Below are positions 1 to 9,335 of a stretch of DNA of 64,000 nucleotides, one piece after another (the first letter of the stretch is position 1; every line of letters starts with the position of its first letter). Position numbers and translations under genes: made by a program. This DNA comes from Dyadobacter pollutisoli (GTDB taxonomy: Bacteria > Bacteroidota > Bacteroidia > Cytophagales > Spirosomataceae): positions 746,501 to 810,500 of the forward strand of contig NZ_CP112998.1 in the NCBI RefSeq assembly GCF_026625565.1, written 5' to 3'. The notes beneath the pieces are model-generated. The model searched no databases. It was not told where the DNA came from and was given only the letters and a program-made list of their open reading frames with translations.

Positions 1-1159
1 CAAATGGAAGCAATTTGTATTTATTTGGCAGAGCCCCATCACCATTCTGTTTTTTGACAGTCGATGTTTTGAAGAAAAACATTGGTTTTTGGATTTTAGA
101 AAATTCATATTCGAAAGTTCCAGCGCTCCCGACAGGTATCGGATTTTTGTCAGTAATTTTACCTGCTGCGGGCGTAAAAGCTGTGTAAAATCCAGTGGAC
201 GTAGTAAGTGCTATGCACTGGTATTGAGCCCCCAATCTCTGGGACAAGAAGAATCCCATACTTTTTGAATATGCATTTGGGGTTCTTTGTACATGACCGT
301 TATGAGCTAGAATAACAATCTTATCGCCGGGTTTTAATTCATTTATGATGTTTTCCGCCATTAGCGAATCCCTCAGAGTTGCTTGTGCTTCTGAGGAGTT
401 TATTGGATTGTTCAGCAACAGGAATTGCTTGTAATTGTCTCTGCTTTTGCGAACAAGACTCTTTTTCAAGCAGGCCGCTCTGTCCCTTGACAACTTGTTA
501 AATATTTGATCGCTTAGTTCTAAGAGATCTGCAAAATCTCCCTTGTTGAATGAGTGGTTGTACATCTCATTATCCAAGAGCCGATAATATTCAGTCAGCT
601 TCTTGATTGAATCGGCCGTGGCACGGTCATTTGCACTACAAGATTCTGATAAGTTTTGCAATGCTTGAAACGGGGTCTGCATATCAATGCCAAAGAAGGT
701 TAGCGGGCTTTTCGCCGATCCATTTAAGAGCTTTACGTTTTCTACCAAGTCCACAAACTCCTTACATTCATAGTTGAACAATCTGAATGATTTTAATATC
801 TGTCGAAGGTCCCCTTTCCCTTCTGAAATATACGTATTTAGATTTTCGACTTCTGCAAACGGGGCCTCGAGTCCTATTTTAGTCAATCCAGTGGATTTGA
901 CAAGTGACTTAATCAAAGACATTCTTGCCTTGAAAAACTCGGAAGTGCCGTGAGACTGTTCCCCAATCCCTAGCACTTTGAAATTTGAATTCATTTCACC
1001 TTCCAGGTTGAAGAGCGAATCATTTGATAAAGCTGATGGGTCAAGAATGATGGGCGCATTCTTGATGTGCTCTGAAAAGCGATTATTTTGGCCGCATACT
1101 TCACGATCAGCTAAGAGAATTATGACTAAGAGAGTGACGGAAAATCGAATTAAAAGCAT
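1..1159 (-). CDS. Erythromycin esterase-like protein, C-terminus cut by window edge
   Basis: An open frame runs from an ATG at 1159 down to the window edge, about 386 codons with no stop. Residues 1-23 form a signal peptide (hydrophobic LLVIILL stretch). Residues 66-71 read GEQSHG, followed by TSEFFKAR, and residues 285-289 read AHNGH. These are the two conserved His/Glu regions of the erythromycin esterase family (PF05139), which also contains many succinoglycan-biosynthesis-like and uncharacterised hydrolases. The family uses His and Glu residues for metal-independent ester hydrolysis. The export signal suggests a periplasmic enzyme, and macrolide resistance is not implied. It points away from the next gene, and the full length cannot be seen. 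Confidence 0.85.
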   Translation of the reverse strand, partial: MLLIRFSVTLLVIILLADREVCGQNNRFSEHIKNAPIILDPSALSNDSLFNLEGEMNSNFKVLGIGEQSHGTSEFFKARMSLIKSLVKSTGLTKIGLEAPFAEVENLNTYISEGKGDLRQILKSFRLFNYECKEFVDLVENVKLLNGSAKSPLTFFGIDMQTPFQALQNLSESCSANDRATADSIKKLTEYYRLLDNEMYNHSFNKGDFADLLELSDQIFNKLSRDRAACLKKSLVRKSRDNYKQFLLLNNPINSSEAQATLRDSLMAENIINELKPGDKIVILAHNGHVQRTPNAYSKSMGFFLSQRLGAQYQCIALTTSTGFYTAFTPAAGKITDKNPIPVGSAGTFEYEFSKIQKPMFFFKTSTVKKQNGDGALPNKYKLLPF

Positions 1160-1320
1160 AACAAAATAGATATATATAATTATACTTTATATAAAAGTAC
1201 AAGTACTTAGATTATACTCATTGAAAGCATTTAAATAAGCATCTAGCTGAACAGCAACGATTGGTCGCAAAAAACCTCCGAAGTTTGCAGTTAGATTTTT
1301 GACAGGCAGGCCAGTGGTTA

Positions 1321-1348
1321 CCGTCTCACATTGGAGCGTTTTGTGAGA
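1321..1348. repeat. 28-bp hairpin element, copy A (downstream of MATE gene)
   Basis: TCTCAC at 1324-1329 and GTGAGA at 1343-1348 are inverted arms around 13 bases. The 28-base element matches copy B (2968-2995) at 24 of 28 positions, in the same orientation. It lies 35 bp past the transporter stop codon. Confidence 0.6.
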
Positions 1349-1383
1349 ATAATAGGCAGCTGCAACGAGTTTTTAATAACCGG

Positions 1384-2751
1384 TTAAGTATTTGGTACGA
1401 TTGCACTAGCCGCGTAGTATCTATCTTTGTGGTACATCGTATATGCTGCGACGATGATCAACGTCAGTATTTCGGCCAAAGATCGAGATAGCCAAATTCC
1501 TGGCAGACCAAGATGTTCTGGAAGAATCAAAAGGGCCGGTGCAACCAGCAAAAATCCTTTTAGCAAGTTGATAAATAGTGCTATGATTGTCTTGCCCGTA
1601 CTCTGAAAAAAGGCTGCGAGCAAATAGTTTGGCCCGGCCGCAATAAAAAGTAAAAAGTATAAGCCCATTGCCTGGTTTGCAATTTTCCGATAAGCCATGT
1701 TTTTGTCTCCGGAAAACAACACAATCAGCTGGTCGGATAAAAGCAATCCGATTGCGGTCACCACAATCCCCAACAACAGTGTAAAGCCAAGCGAGAAACG
1801 TAAAGTCTCTAAAACACGCTGGGGTTGCTTTGCCCCTATGTTGAATGAAATAATTGGGAGTGCGGCGATCATAGCAGCTGTAAAAGGTCGGATGAGCAGA
1901 AAACTAAGGTAGTTGACCAAACCAAACGCGGCCACTGCTGTGGCTCCGAAATGGATCAACGACTGGTTAATCAATAGCAAACCACACGAAAATGCGATTT
2001 CGGATGCAAACGAGGGAAGTCCAATTTTAATAAACTGCTTCCACTGTGGAAGTTTCAATGTAAAGCGAAATGAAGAAAAACTAAGGTGTGTATTACCCTT
2101 TAATATGAATACGAAAAGGTAGGTTGCACCAGTAGCTAATGCCACTGATGTGGCAATCGATGCACCTTTTACCCCTAGACCAAAACCCACAATCAGTATT
2201 AGATCTAAAATGATATTGACGCCTGCAGCCAAAATCGAAGCATTTCGCGACACCGTTGGCGCGTTGTTAGCACGGACAAAGTTTCCCCAGATCATTCCAA
2301 GGAAGAAAAAGGGCAGACTTAACAACTGCCAAAATGCATAGTCTGCCGTATTGTGCACCAGTGTAACATTGGCTGCCCCCGCCAGGACTCGGGCAAGAGG
2401 GACTGCTGAAAAGGGTGCAGTAATTGCTATGCAACTTCCAAACACCATAACAAGGGTGGTAGCAAATTGAAAGACCTGTTGAACCTGCTTAAAGTCTCCG
2501 GCTCCAATACTCTTGCCGATCAGCACTCCGCCACCTATCATAACAGGTAAGCTCAATGCTACCAGGATAATTACGACAGGACCATATAGTCCCACCGCAG
2601 CCAGGCCGTCCCTGCCAATTTGTTGTCCGAGTATAATTCCATTAATAACCTGGTGAACGATAGAAGACAGCAGACTTATTATAGCAGGGCCGTAATTTTG
2701 AAAAAACAGCGTCCTAATAGGAGCTTCTCCTAACTGATTCGTGGCGGTCAT
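1384..2751 (-). CDS. MATE family multidrug/toxin efflux transporter
   Basis: This is a 455-residue polytopic membrane protein with about twelve hydrophobic segments. Its N-terminal half has the MATE look (QNYGPAIISLLSSIVHQV, then GLYGPVVIILVALSLPVMIGGG). MATE proteins export cationic drugs or metabolites by H+ or Na+ antiport across the inner membrane. The frame stays open upstream to 2976, but those 75 codons are not MATE-like. The ATG at 2751 gives the usual family length and places the first helix correctly. The gene stands alone, between copies of a 28-bp hairpin element (1321-1348 and 2968-2996). The substrate cannot be deduced. Confidence 0.88.
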   Translation of the reverse strand: MTATNQLGEAPIRTLFFQNYGPAIISLLSSIVHQVINGIILGQQIGRDGLAAVGLYGPVVIILVALSLPVMIGGGVLIGKSIGAGDFKQVQQVFQFATTLVMVFGSCIAITAPFSAVPLARVLAGAANVTLVHNTADYAFWQLLSLPFFFLGMIWGNFVRANNAPTVSRNASILAAGVNIILDLILIVGFGLGVKGASIATSVALATGATYLFVFILKGNTHLSFSSFRFTLKLPQWKQFIKIGLPSFASEIAFSCGLLLINQSLIHFGATAVAAFGLVNYLSFLLIRPFTAAMIAALPIISFNIGAKQPQRVLETLRFSLGFTLLLGIVVTAIGLLLSDQLIVLFSGDKNMAYRKIANQAMGLYFLLFIAAGPNYLLAAFFQSTGKTIIALFINLLKGFLLVAPALLILPEHLGLPGIWLSRSLAEILTLIIVAAYTMYHKDRYYAASAIVPNT

Positions 2752-2967
2752 GGCGGATGTCTTTTGGAAGCGGGGCGCAAAGGTAGCGCTTTCATCCAGC
2801 TTTGCAATCCTAATATTATAATAACCCTTTATGTGGGTGTAACTTATATAATCTTTAAAGAATGACACGTGGTAGCTACATTTAAGCAGCGAGAAGAAGT
2901 TGGCAAACAAGTCACACAAAACGTCCATTTTCTTTACCTTGAGGCGTCTCCTATGACGTGGAGTAGG

Positions 2968-2996
2968 CCGTCTCACGTTTGAGGATTTTGTGAGAC
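2968..2996. repeat. 28-bp hairpin element, copy B (upstream of MATE gene)
   Basis: GTCTCAC at 2970-2976 and GTGAGAC at 2990-2996 are perfect 7-bp inverted arms. This is a direct-repeat partner of copy A at 1321-1348. A weaker relative (TCTCAC...CGAGAC) starts near 3307. It could be an operator or the trace of an inserted cassette. Confidence 0.6.
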
Positions 2997-3044
2997 AACC
3001 AAAACCTTATTTTTAGTGTCATAAACTAAAATGCCTGTCAACTT

Positions 3045-3266
3045 ATGAGACTTATATCACGATTTTTTCCACTCTTATTCATGCTTGGATGTCGTGAAAA
3101 GACCCCCGATTTGCAATGCATTGAGGGTGCCAGAGATACTTCTGGCTGCTATACGAACTATGACCCCGTTTGTGGGTGTAATGGGAAAACATATAGTAAC
3201 GACTGCGAAGCGCGCGCATACGGTATCAATATCTTCACTGTGGGCGCGTGTGAGAAAGATAAATAA
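3045..3266 (+). CDS. Kazal-type serine protease inhibitor lipoprotein
   Basis: This 73-residue protein has a short lipoprotein signal ending in LFMLGC (lipobox Cys16). It then carries one Kazal domain with six cysteines at 25, 35, 43, 45, 54 and 69. The core DPVCGCNGKTYSNDC is the Kazal signature. Kazal domains inhibit serine proteases in substrate-like fashion. Anchored to the membrane, it would probably guard the envelope against host, prey or self proteases. No partner gene is linked in an operon. The M4 metalloprotease downstream is convergent and belongs to a class that Kazal inhibitors do not target. Confidence 0.85.
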   Translation: MRLISRFFPLLFMLGCREKTPDLQCIEGARDTSGCYTNYDPVCGCNGKTYSNDCEARAYGINIFTVGACEKDK

Positions 3267-3699
3267 AGGATAATGATGTACTTCTAACGATATCATCAAT
3301 TTTCCATCTCACATAACGTCGGATTTCAGCGAGACATAATGAGATCAATGCCAATGCATGAACTTTTATGTACATCAGTCTTAAAATGTTGTCTCAAAAA
3401 TCAATGTCTCAACTTATATTGAATTGAATTTTTGAGATGATGAAATGATATTCGGATACCCAAGGGTTTCCACCCATGGGGTGTAGAGTGATGCTTCAAT
3501 AACATAAAGTTTTTAGTTGTCAACTTGCGGAAATGCGTCCCTAAAGCTATTTTTGTGTAAGGATTTGCAGTTCTAAAATTTCCAGGTGAGTAAATCGAGA
3601 GTTGTGAAAATTTTCGAATGTAACTTACTTAATTATTAGGTAGTTATAGGTGTTGTTGTGCGCTCGTTGGGTGCGGCCGCTTGCTCTTTGTTTAGTAAT
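3267..3699. other. Intergenic region, no gene seen
   Basis: About 430 AT-rich bases lie between two convergent genes. All six frames are broken by stops. It contains a degenerate TCTCAC/CGAGAC inverted pair near 3307-3332 and several short GTCTCA words. No clear terminator was found. Confidence 0.6.
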
Positions 3700-6600
3700 C
3701 TATAATTTTACCACAGAGAGACGGTAGGTGGTTTTGTCGTCCGATATGAGTACCTGGTACACCCCGGATGGCAGCTTTCCAATGGACATATTCAGTTTGC
3801 CGTTGCGAATAGAAAGCTTTTCCCTGCTCATCACTTCCTGTCCCGTTACATTGATAATCCTGGCACTGACCCAAGGGGCTGCCACCTCGGGCAGCTCTAT
3901 GTTGAGGGTAGACTGGGTAGGATTGGGGTAGAATTTGGCACTGCCGGCTGGCACTGCGTCAATCGAGACGATCCGGCTATAAGCAAACTTGCCATCGGTA
4001 TCAACTTGTTTGAGGCGATAATAAGTGATGCCTTTGTTGAAATCACTATCTGTAAAGCTGTACTCGTTGGTGACAGATGAGGTGCCCATTCCCTGTACGC
4101 GCCCGGTTTCTGTAAAATTCCTGCCATTTAGACTTTCCTCCACGGCGTAGTAAGCATTATTGTCCTCAGTGGTCGTCGTCCATGTCAACTGATTACCTTC
4201 GGCAGTATGTTTTCCGTCAAATTTCACCAGCGTCACAGGCAAAGCGCTTCCTGCGGGGGCATCGGATAACCCGAATCCAGAAAAACCTGTGCTGAATGTT
4301 GACGTAAACGCGTAGTCCCCATTGAATGCGGGGCTCACGTCGACAGTCACCAGGGAAGTAGTAGCCGCGTTACCGGTAGGGATGCTTCCAAGGCTTTTAC
4401 CCATCGAATTGATGATCTCTGGCGTGAAAGTATTGAGCTCTGTGGCTTTATAATAAATTGTAATCTCGAACTGACCAGTTGGATTATTGTTTGTTGGGGT
4501 TACCTTGAAGGTTTTGTTGGTTATTTGATAACCACCCATCCATGGCGTCCCATTGGTACCGGCCCGGTCTACTTCCACAGTAGTGCATCCGTAATCGTGC
4601 GGTGTCAAGTTCTTGATTTTGGCCATCAGGTTTCCGCTGGCCGGGTCATAGAATACGGCGGTTTCATTGGGGCCGAGATATTCCTGGGCAGCATTCCCCG
4701 TGTTGACCACGCTCTCGATTTGAGTAGAGTTGGTCGCAGTCACTTTGATGGCATCTATCCCCCACCAGATCTCCGAATTGGCCACATAACGGAAGCGCAC
4801 TTTCATATTGACATTTGCGTATGCGTCAGGGATAGTCAATTCCTGGATGTCGGGAGTAAATGTAAGCAGGTCTCCGAGCTTTCCGGTCGCTTCGTTTTGT
4901 GTCAGCAGGTTTTGCCATGAAGTGCCGGTCCATACATCGACATATCCTACCTCGGGGTTGCTACCAATTTGCGGCCACCACGCCTGGGAGAAGATTAACT
5001 TTAAATTCTTTTTCCCTTCCGTATTGATCGGAGGCGACTCAACGATGTCATCGAAGAAATAGAAATTACCATTGGTGATATTGCTCTGAACAAAAAAGAA
5101 AGGTGATTTCGATGCGTCTAGTCCAGCATTGCTGAACTGCGAAACAGCCCAGCCGTGGAAGCTGTTACCGCCATTGATCACTTTCCAGCCTTCCTGGCCG
5201 TTACTGAATGTCGAGCTCAACAATTCTTCGGTATAATTGCCGGGCGTCAGATCGTCGTCGATAATGGTCAGTTGATAATTCTGGAAACTGGAAGCCGCAT
5301 ATCCATTCCCGCCGTTCGCGTTGATGTTATAGGAAAGATCAATGGTTTCCGGGCCTTCGACATAAGCATCATTGTAAATCCGCAATGTGACATCTTGGGT
5401 CAATGAGCCGGATGACAGGTTCACAAAAGTCGGGAAGATCGTATAGTCTCCCGTAGCACCGTTCTTGGCTGTGCCGCCTGGTTCGTTAAATGTCACCGTT
5501 ACGGGCTGGGAGGGAGCTTTATCTATCTGAATGGTCACGATTTTATCGACGTAGTCTAGGCAGCCTGCCGGTGTGGTTCCTTCCCCTTCGTTAAGGACTG
5601 AATTCTCCATTGCAAAGTGTACTGCGGGTGTGACGGCGCAGGTATAAACGCGGACGTTATCGACATACCAGCCGTCCAGGCCACCGCGGCAATCGGTACC
5701 GAGCTCAAAACGGAGCTGAATAGTGTGCCCCGCACTCAGGCCGATTGAAGTAAGGTCTACCTGACTTTGTCCCCACGAACCCGATAGCGACCCATTGTTG
5801 GTACCGGTGAATGCCTGCTGAGACTGCATGGGGTTACTGCTACCTGCACCAGACGCATTGAGGACGTTATTATAGCTGTTAACGGTAAAGGCATCAGCCG
5901 GCAGCAACGTCCAGGCTCCACCGTCGATGGAGTATTTGATATTTCCGCCGTCCCACGTATCCTCGATCGCTATGAAATGGTCGAAGGCCATGTTCAGGTT
6001 ACCAGCCGTACCAGCAGGAATGTCAATCACCGGGCTTTCAATCCTGATGATGCCCGTCTGGTTGGAAGCTCCGCAATCACCGCCCTGATAATTAACCCCG
6101 AATGCCACATTACCACCATGACTGGCAGGAGCGGGGGCCGATACCCATGAACGGGCGACCCAGCTTCCCGAGCTAGTCTCGAATGAGGTAGTAAACGCGC
6201 CAAGGCCGCCTTCGAAGTCTTCATAAAACAATGCAAGTCCTGCATTCGCTCCTTCGCATAATGCTGGCGCGGGGCCCAGGATACTGGTAAACGCGCAATT
6301 ATTCTCAGCGCGCAGCTCGACGGCGTCAATGACTTTACCCAATTCAATCACATCGGCGGCGGAAATTGTCTGGCCGGAGCTGGTCGGGCCGCCATCGGCA
6401 GTGGAAAGCGCGGCCAGATCGATCCCGATCAGCGAGGTAGCAGCGGCTTCAAGAATGTCGGCCTGAGCGGCGAAATCTGTGGTGGCTACCATATATTGCG
6501 ATTGGGCCAACCAGAAGATATGAGCCGCTTTGGTCAGGCCCAGACCAGTAATGTTTTGGCCGTTGTAGCTGCCGCCGTCCACCAGCAAAGCATAAGCGTG

Positions 6601-7923
6601 GTTGATCACACCGCTATTGTGATGGACCCCCCCGTTATCTGATGTGGAACACCGGAATTGGGGATCTGTAACTTTACCGGGATCGCCAAAACAGGTAGGG
6701 TTCCACATATCGCGGTTTGCTCCGGGGAAAGCCGTAAGCTTTTCGCCCATTTGCCAGCGGTTATTAGAATCGCCGCACCCTGTACGAGGCGCATCGGTCT
6801 CACCCTCGTCCATATAGCCGTCAAGCTGATCGACGGTTTCGCCCCAGATATCAGAATACGCTTCATTGAGCGCGCCGGACTGCCACTGATAAATGAGCCC
6901 GCTGGTGTATTGGGTATAGGCGTGTGCCCATTCGTGCGCTACTACGTCGTCGGTCGCCATTCCTGTACAATAATTGGCCGAGACACCATTCCAGGTGGCG
7001 TTCGGGCAATTGACCGCAGGATTGTTGTTAATGGTGATCATCGTAGCATCCGCATCATTATAAGAATTGAAGCCGAACGCATTCTTCATCATATTGTAGA
7101 TAAACCCTGACGTGACGACTTCCGAATGCTGCCAAACATCCAAAGTTCCGGGAAGTGGATCTCCTTCATCCCAAATCCGGTTCGCCAGCGTTTGTGAGGT
7201 CTCGTAGAGTGTTCGGTGAATCGCCTGGTGTGTGCCGGTGAACTGATCAACCAGCGATCCATTGTGCGCATCGATATATAGGAACTCTCTGACATCTGCA
7301 TTATTGCCTACTTCTACTTCGTATACCAGTAGTTTGGTGCCATTTACACCTTGGGCTAATCCCTTCTGGAAAATGTAGATGGTACTCTTGGTGACTTGTA
7401 GCGGAGCCGAATAACTCCCCATTTTACTGCCTTGTACATATTGTAGGGCGAGTGCGTCGGCCTCGTGTTGGGCCAGCGTAGGAACTACATTCACTTTGAT
7501 GTCGGAAATGTAGTTGCCATTCAACGCTGTCAGGTCTTTGTTTTTATTGTAATGGAATTTCATCATCCCATCGAACACCGGTACGCCCTTATACGTTTGC
7601 TGTAACGTAACGTTTTCCAGGCCGTAATTGTCCGTTTTAAGAGCACGGAGCCGGTACTCGTCCTGATCGGGCCTGATACCGAACAGGTTCGAATTTTGGT
7701 TGACAAATACCATCGACTTTTGCTGAACGTCACCGCCAGTGACCTGAAAGGCTCTTCCGACGGGAAAACGGATGGAACTTAGCGCGTTGGTCCCGGGATC
7801 AATCGTGGGTAGTGCGCCGGTTTTTGCTGCAAACGCGTCAATTTCTCCTTGTGTGCGTGATTGTGATAAACAGAGATGGGCGCATAACAAGAACACTGGG
7901 ACAATTAGTAAACCATGTTTCAT
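3700..7923 (-). CDS. Secreted M4 (thermolysin-family) metalloprotease with T9SS sorting domain
   Basis: This 1407-residue exported zinc protease starts with a signal peptide (1-20). FTP and PepSY-type propeptide regions follow at about 50-215. The M4 catalytic domain has zinc motif HEWAH at 330-334 and the third-ligand motif GALNEAYSD about 20 residues later. A jelly-roll or MAM-like region comes next (about 560-770), then a Calx-beta-like region (about 780-890) and a second lectin-like region (about 910-1090). It ends in a T9SS type A sorting domain (FYPNPTQSTLNIELP onward). The propeptide is expected to keep the enzyme inactive until secretion. M4 enzymes cleave before bulky hydrophobic residues. 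It is monocistronic by position and probably serves extracellular protein degradation. Confidence 0.93.
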   Translation of the reverse strand: MKHGLLIVPVFLLCAHLCLSQSRTQGEIDAFAAKTGALPTIDPGTNALSSIRFPVGRAFQVTGGDVQQKSMVFVNQNSNLFGIRPDQDEYRLRALKTDNYGLENVTLQQTYKGVPVFDGMMKFHYNKNKDLTALNGNYISDIKVNVVPTLAQHEADALALQYVQGSKMGSYSAPLQVTKSTIYIFQKGLAQGVNGTKLLVYEVEVGNNADVREFLYIDAHNGSLVDQFTGTHQAIHRTLYETSQTLANRIWDEGDPLPGTLDVWQHSEVVTSGFIYNMMKNAFGFNSYNDADATMITINNNPAVNCPNATWNGVSANYCTGMATDDVVAHEWAHAYTQYTSGLIYQWQSGALNEAYSDIWGETVDQLDGYMDEGETDAPRTGCGDSNNRWQMGEKLTAFPGANRDMWNPTCFGDPGKVTDPQFRCSTSDNGGVHHNSGVINHAYALLVDGGSYNGQNITGLGLTKAAHIFWLAQSQYMVATTDFAAQADILEAAATSLIGIDLAALSTADGGPTSSGQTISAADVIELGKVIDAVELRAENNCAFTSILGPAPALCEGANAGLALFYEDFEGGLGAFTTSFETSSGSWVARSWVSAPAPASHGGNVAFGVNYQGGDCGASNQTGIIRIESPVIDIPAGTAGNLNMAFDHFIAIEDTWDGGNIKYSIDGGAWTLLPADAFTVNSYNNVLNASGAGSSNPMQSQQAFTGTNNGSLSGSWGQSQVDLTSIGLSAGHTIQLRFELGTDCRGGLDGWYVDNVRVYTCAVTPAVHFAMENSVLNEGEGTTPAGCLDYVDKIVTIQIDKAPSQPVTVTFNEPGGTAKNGATGDYTIFPTFVNLSSGSLTQDVTLRIYNDAYVEGPETIDLSYNINANGGNGYAASSFQNYQLTIIDDDLTPGNYTEELLSSTFSNGQEGWKVINGGNSFHGWAVSQFSNAGLDASKSPFFFVQSNITNGNFYFFDDIVESPPINTEGKKNLKLIFSQAWWPQIGSNPEVGYVDVWTGTSWQNLLTQNEATGKLGDLLTFTPDIQELTIPDAYANVNMKVRFRYVANSEIWWGIDAIKVTATNSTQIESVVNTGNAAQEYLGPNETAVFYDPASGNLMAKIKNLTPHDYGCTTVEVDRAGTNGTPWMGGYQITNKTFKVTPTNNNPTGQFEITIYYKATELNTFTPEIINSMGKSLGSIPTGNAATTSLVTVDVSPAFNGDYAFTSTFSTGFSGFGLSDAPAGSALPVTLVKFDGKHTAEGNQLTWTTTTEDNNAYYAVEESLNGRNFTETGRVQGMGTSSVTNEYSFTDSDFNKGITYYRLKQVDTDGKFAYSRIVSIDAVPAGSAKFYPNPTQSTLNIELPEVAAPWVSARIINVTGQEVMSREKLSIRNGKLNMSIGKLPSGVYQVLISDDKTTYRLSVVKL

Positions 7924-8340
7924 AAAATTCGCAGAAAGTTGGGGTGACTTGTGTCGAATTTAACGAATTATTGAAATAATTAAAATTTTACACTAAATTA
8001 TTATATATGTAACCTACAGGGGCCTAAAGAATTTAGTTTAACCAAAAGCCGGATGCACAGGTTTGCATGGAAATGCGACTGGGAAGTACCGGAACTTCGA
8101 CCAGGACACTGCGCATATGCCGATCAAAAGATTTCCTAAAGGCGAGGTATTGGATATGGCACAGCAAGCGTGTCGGTCTTTGGGGAAGCGCTCATGTTTT
8201 CATCCCAACTAAAAAGGGTATGGCAAGAGACCATTTGGGCTGAGATGGCCCGCCGCGGATCAGAATTTGGCGTTTCTGCAAAACATTATTGATCGGCTTG
8301 ACGGTACGAAAAAGAAGTAGTGTCAGCAGCTCGTTTTAAT
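7924..8340. other. Intergenic region with possible unrecognised gene debris
   Basis: The part near 7924-8020 is very AT-rich and is the likely promoter region of the M4 protease gene. Between about 8060 and 8320 the base composition looks coding, and short open stretches exist in different + frames. One ends in NIIDRLDGTKKK before a stop at 8320. None is long enough or familiar enough to call, so this may be the relic of a lost gene. Confidence 0.35.
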
Positions 8341-9324
8341 CTAAAAAGTGATCTTGTTTATGCCAACCGTGTAAGCGCCAAAGCAGCCCAGGCCGCCTTC
8401 AATGTTGTTATAGATCAGCAAGGGTTCTGCGAATGGGTTGTTTTTGTGGTCGCTATCCCTGAGCGTCTGGTAAAACTTGTAGTAGCTTTCGTTCAGGTGC
8501 AGTATTTCCACGTGTATTTCGGCGATCTTCGGATCGGTATCGATCGGATATTCCTTTCCATCAGAACCGATATATGTCCCTTTGTAGTCCATAGGCAATG
8601 AGAAAGTGCTTTCCGGGGAGGTTAGGGTGATGCCATCCTGGTTAATGTCGCTAAAAATGACGATTTCTTTCAGATAGTCGTAGAAAGGCGTCTGTCGTTG
8701 CTGCCTGCCCAGGCTGGATTTTAGCGTCACTGGATCGTATATAAAGGTAGTTTCCTCAGTGGTAGCATAACCCCGCATAGAGTAAAAGTTGGTTTCTCCC
8801 TTGATGTCATCCCATGAGAACCGAACCCGAGCTGCCAGCAGCGGATCGAACTCGCCGGGCACGGTATCAATCCGGTAGCTTTTGAGCAGGACGATCTTGT
8901 CGGGGACCCGCGTCCGGGCTTTGACGGATCTTCGCTCGTCGCTGACGGTTAATTCATATGTTTTACCGCTTTCGATCCCAAATGCGCTGCTGTCGATCAG
9001 ATAGCTTAATGTCGAGTCGTTATATGGGATCGTCAGCCTGCCAGCCTCACCGGAAATGGTAACCACTGCATTTTTAATATAAACAGGATCAATTTTGTCC
9101 TCACCATATAAGGGCAGAGACTCGGTTACTTTTACTTCAATGGTCGGTGATTGCGGTGAAATGTAGCTTTCTACGACCAGCTTGGACTGTATTTCCGGAA
9201 GCTTGTCTTGATCTACAATACCTACCAAACTATCACAGGATGTTAAAAGCACCACAAACATTAACAAATAATTTGGAGCTTGTTTGAGCAAAAACTGAAT
9301 GGTGCTACTAGTCGTTGATTTCAT
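8341..9324 (-). CDS. DUF4249 lipoprotein, partner of TonB-dependent receptor
   Basis: A lipoprotein signal ends in LLTSC (Cys30), followed by the DUF4249 pattern of a beta-rich outer-membrane-associated protein with periodic VTISGE and LTVSDE strands. In Bacteroidota, DUF4249 genes follow one class of CarboxypepD_reg/TonB receptor genes, and the protein probably acts as a surface partner in uptake of an unknown ligand. It lies directly downstream of such a receptor gene on the same strand. The frame is open back to a TTG at 9339 that overlaps the receptor stop. The ATG at 9324, 11 bp past the receptor gene, is preferred. With the receptor broken, this protein may have lost its role. Confidence 0.82.
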   Translation of the reverse strand: MKSTTSSTIQFLLKQAPNYLLMFVVLLTSCDSLVGIVDQDKLPEIQSKLVVESYISPQSPTIEVKVTESLPLYGEDKIDPVYIKNAVVTISGEAGRLTIPYNDSTLSYLIDSSAFGIESGKTYELTVSDERRSVKARTRVPDKIVLLKSYRIDTVPGEFDPLLAARVRFSWDDIKGETNFYSMRGYATTEETTFIYDPVTLKSSLGRQQRQTPFYDYLKEIVIFSDINQDGITLTSPESTFSLPMDYKGTYIGSDGKEYPIDTDPKIAEIHVEILHLNESYYKFYQTLRDSDHKNNPFAEPLLIYNNIEGGLGCFGAYTVGINKITF

Positions 9325-9335
9325 AATTTGGTTTC

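Noticed and set aside
4525..4920. 131-codon plus-strand frame
   Set aside because: It is antisense to the M4 protease gene, with unusual Cys/His composition typical of shadow frames.
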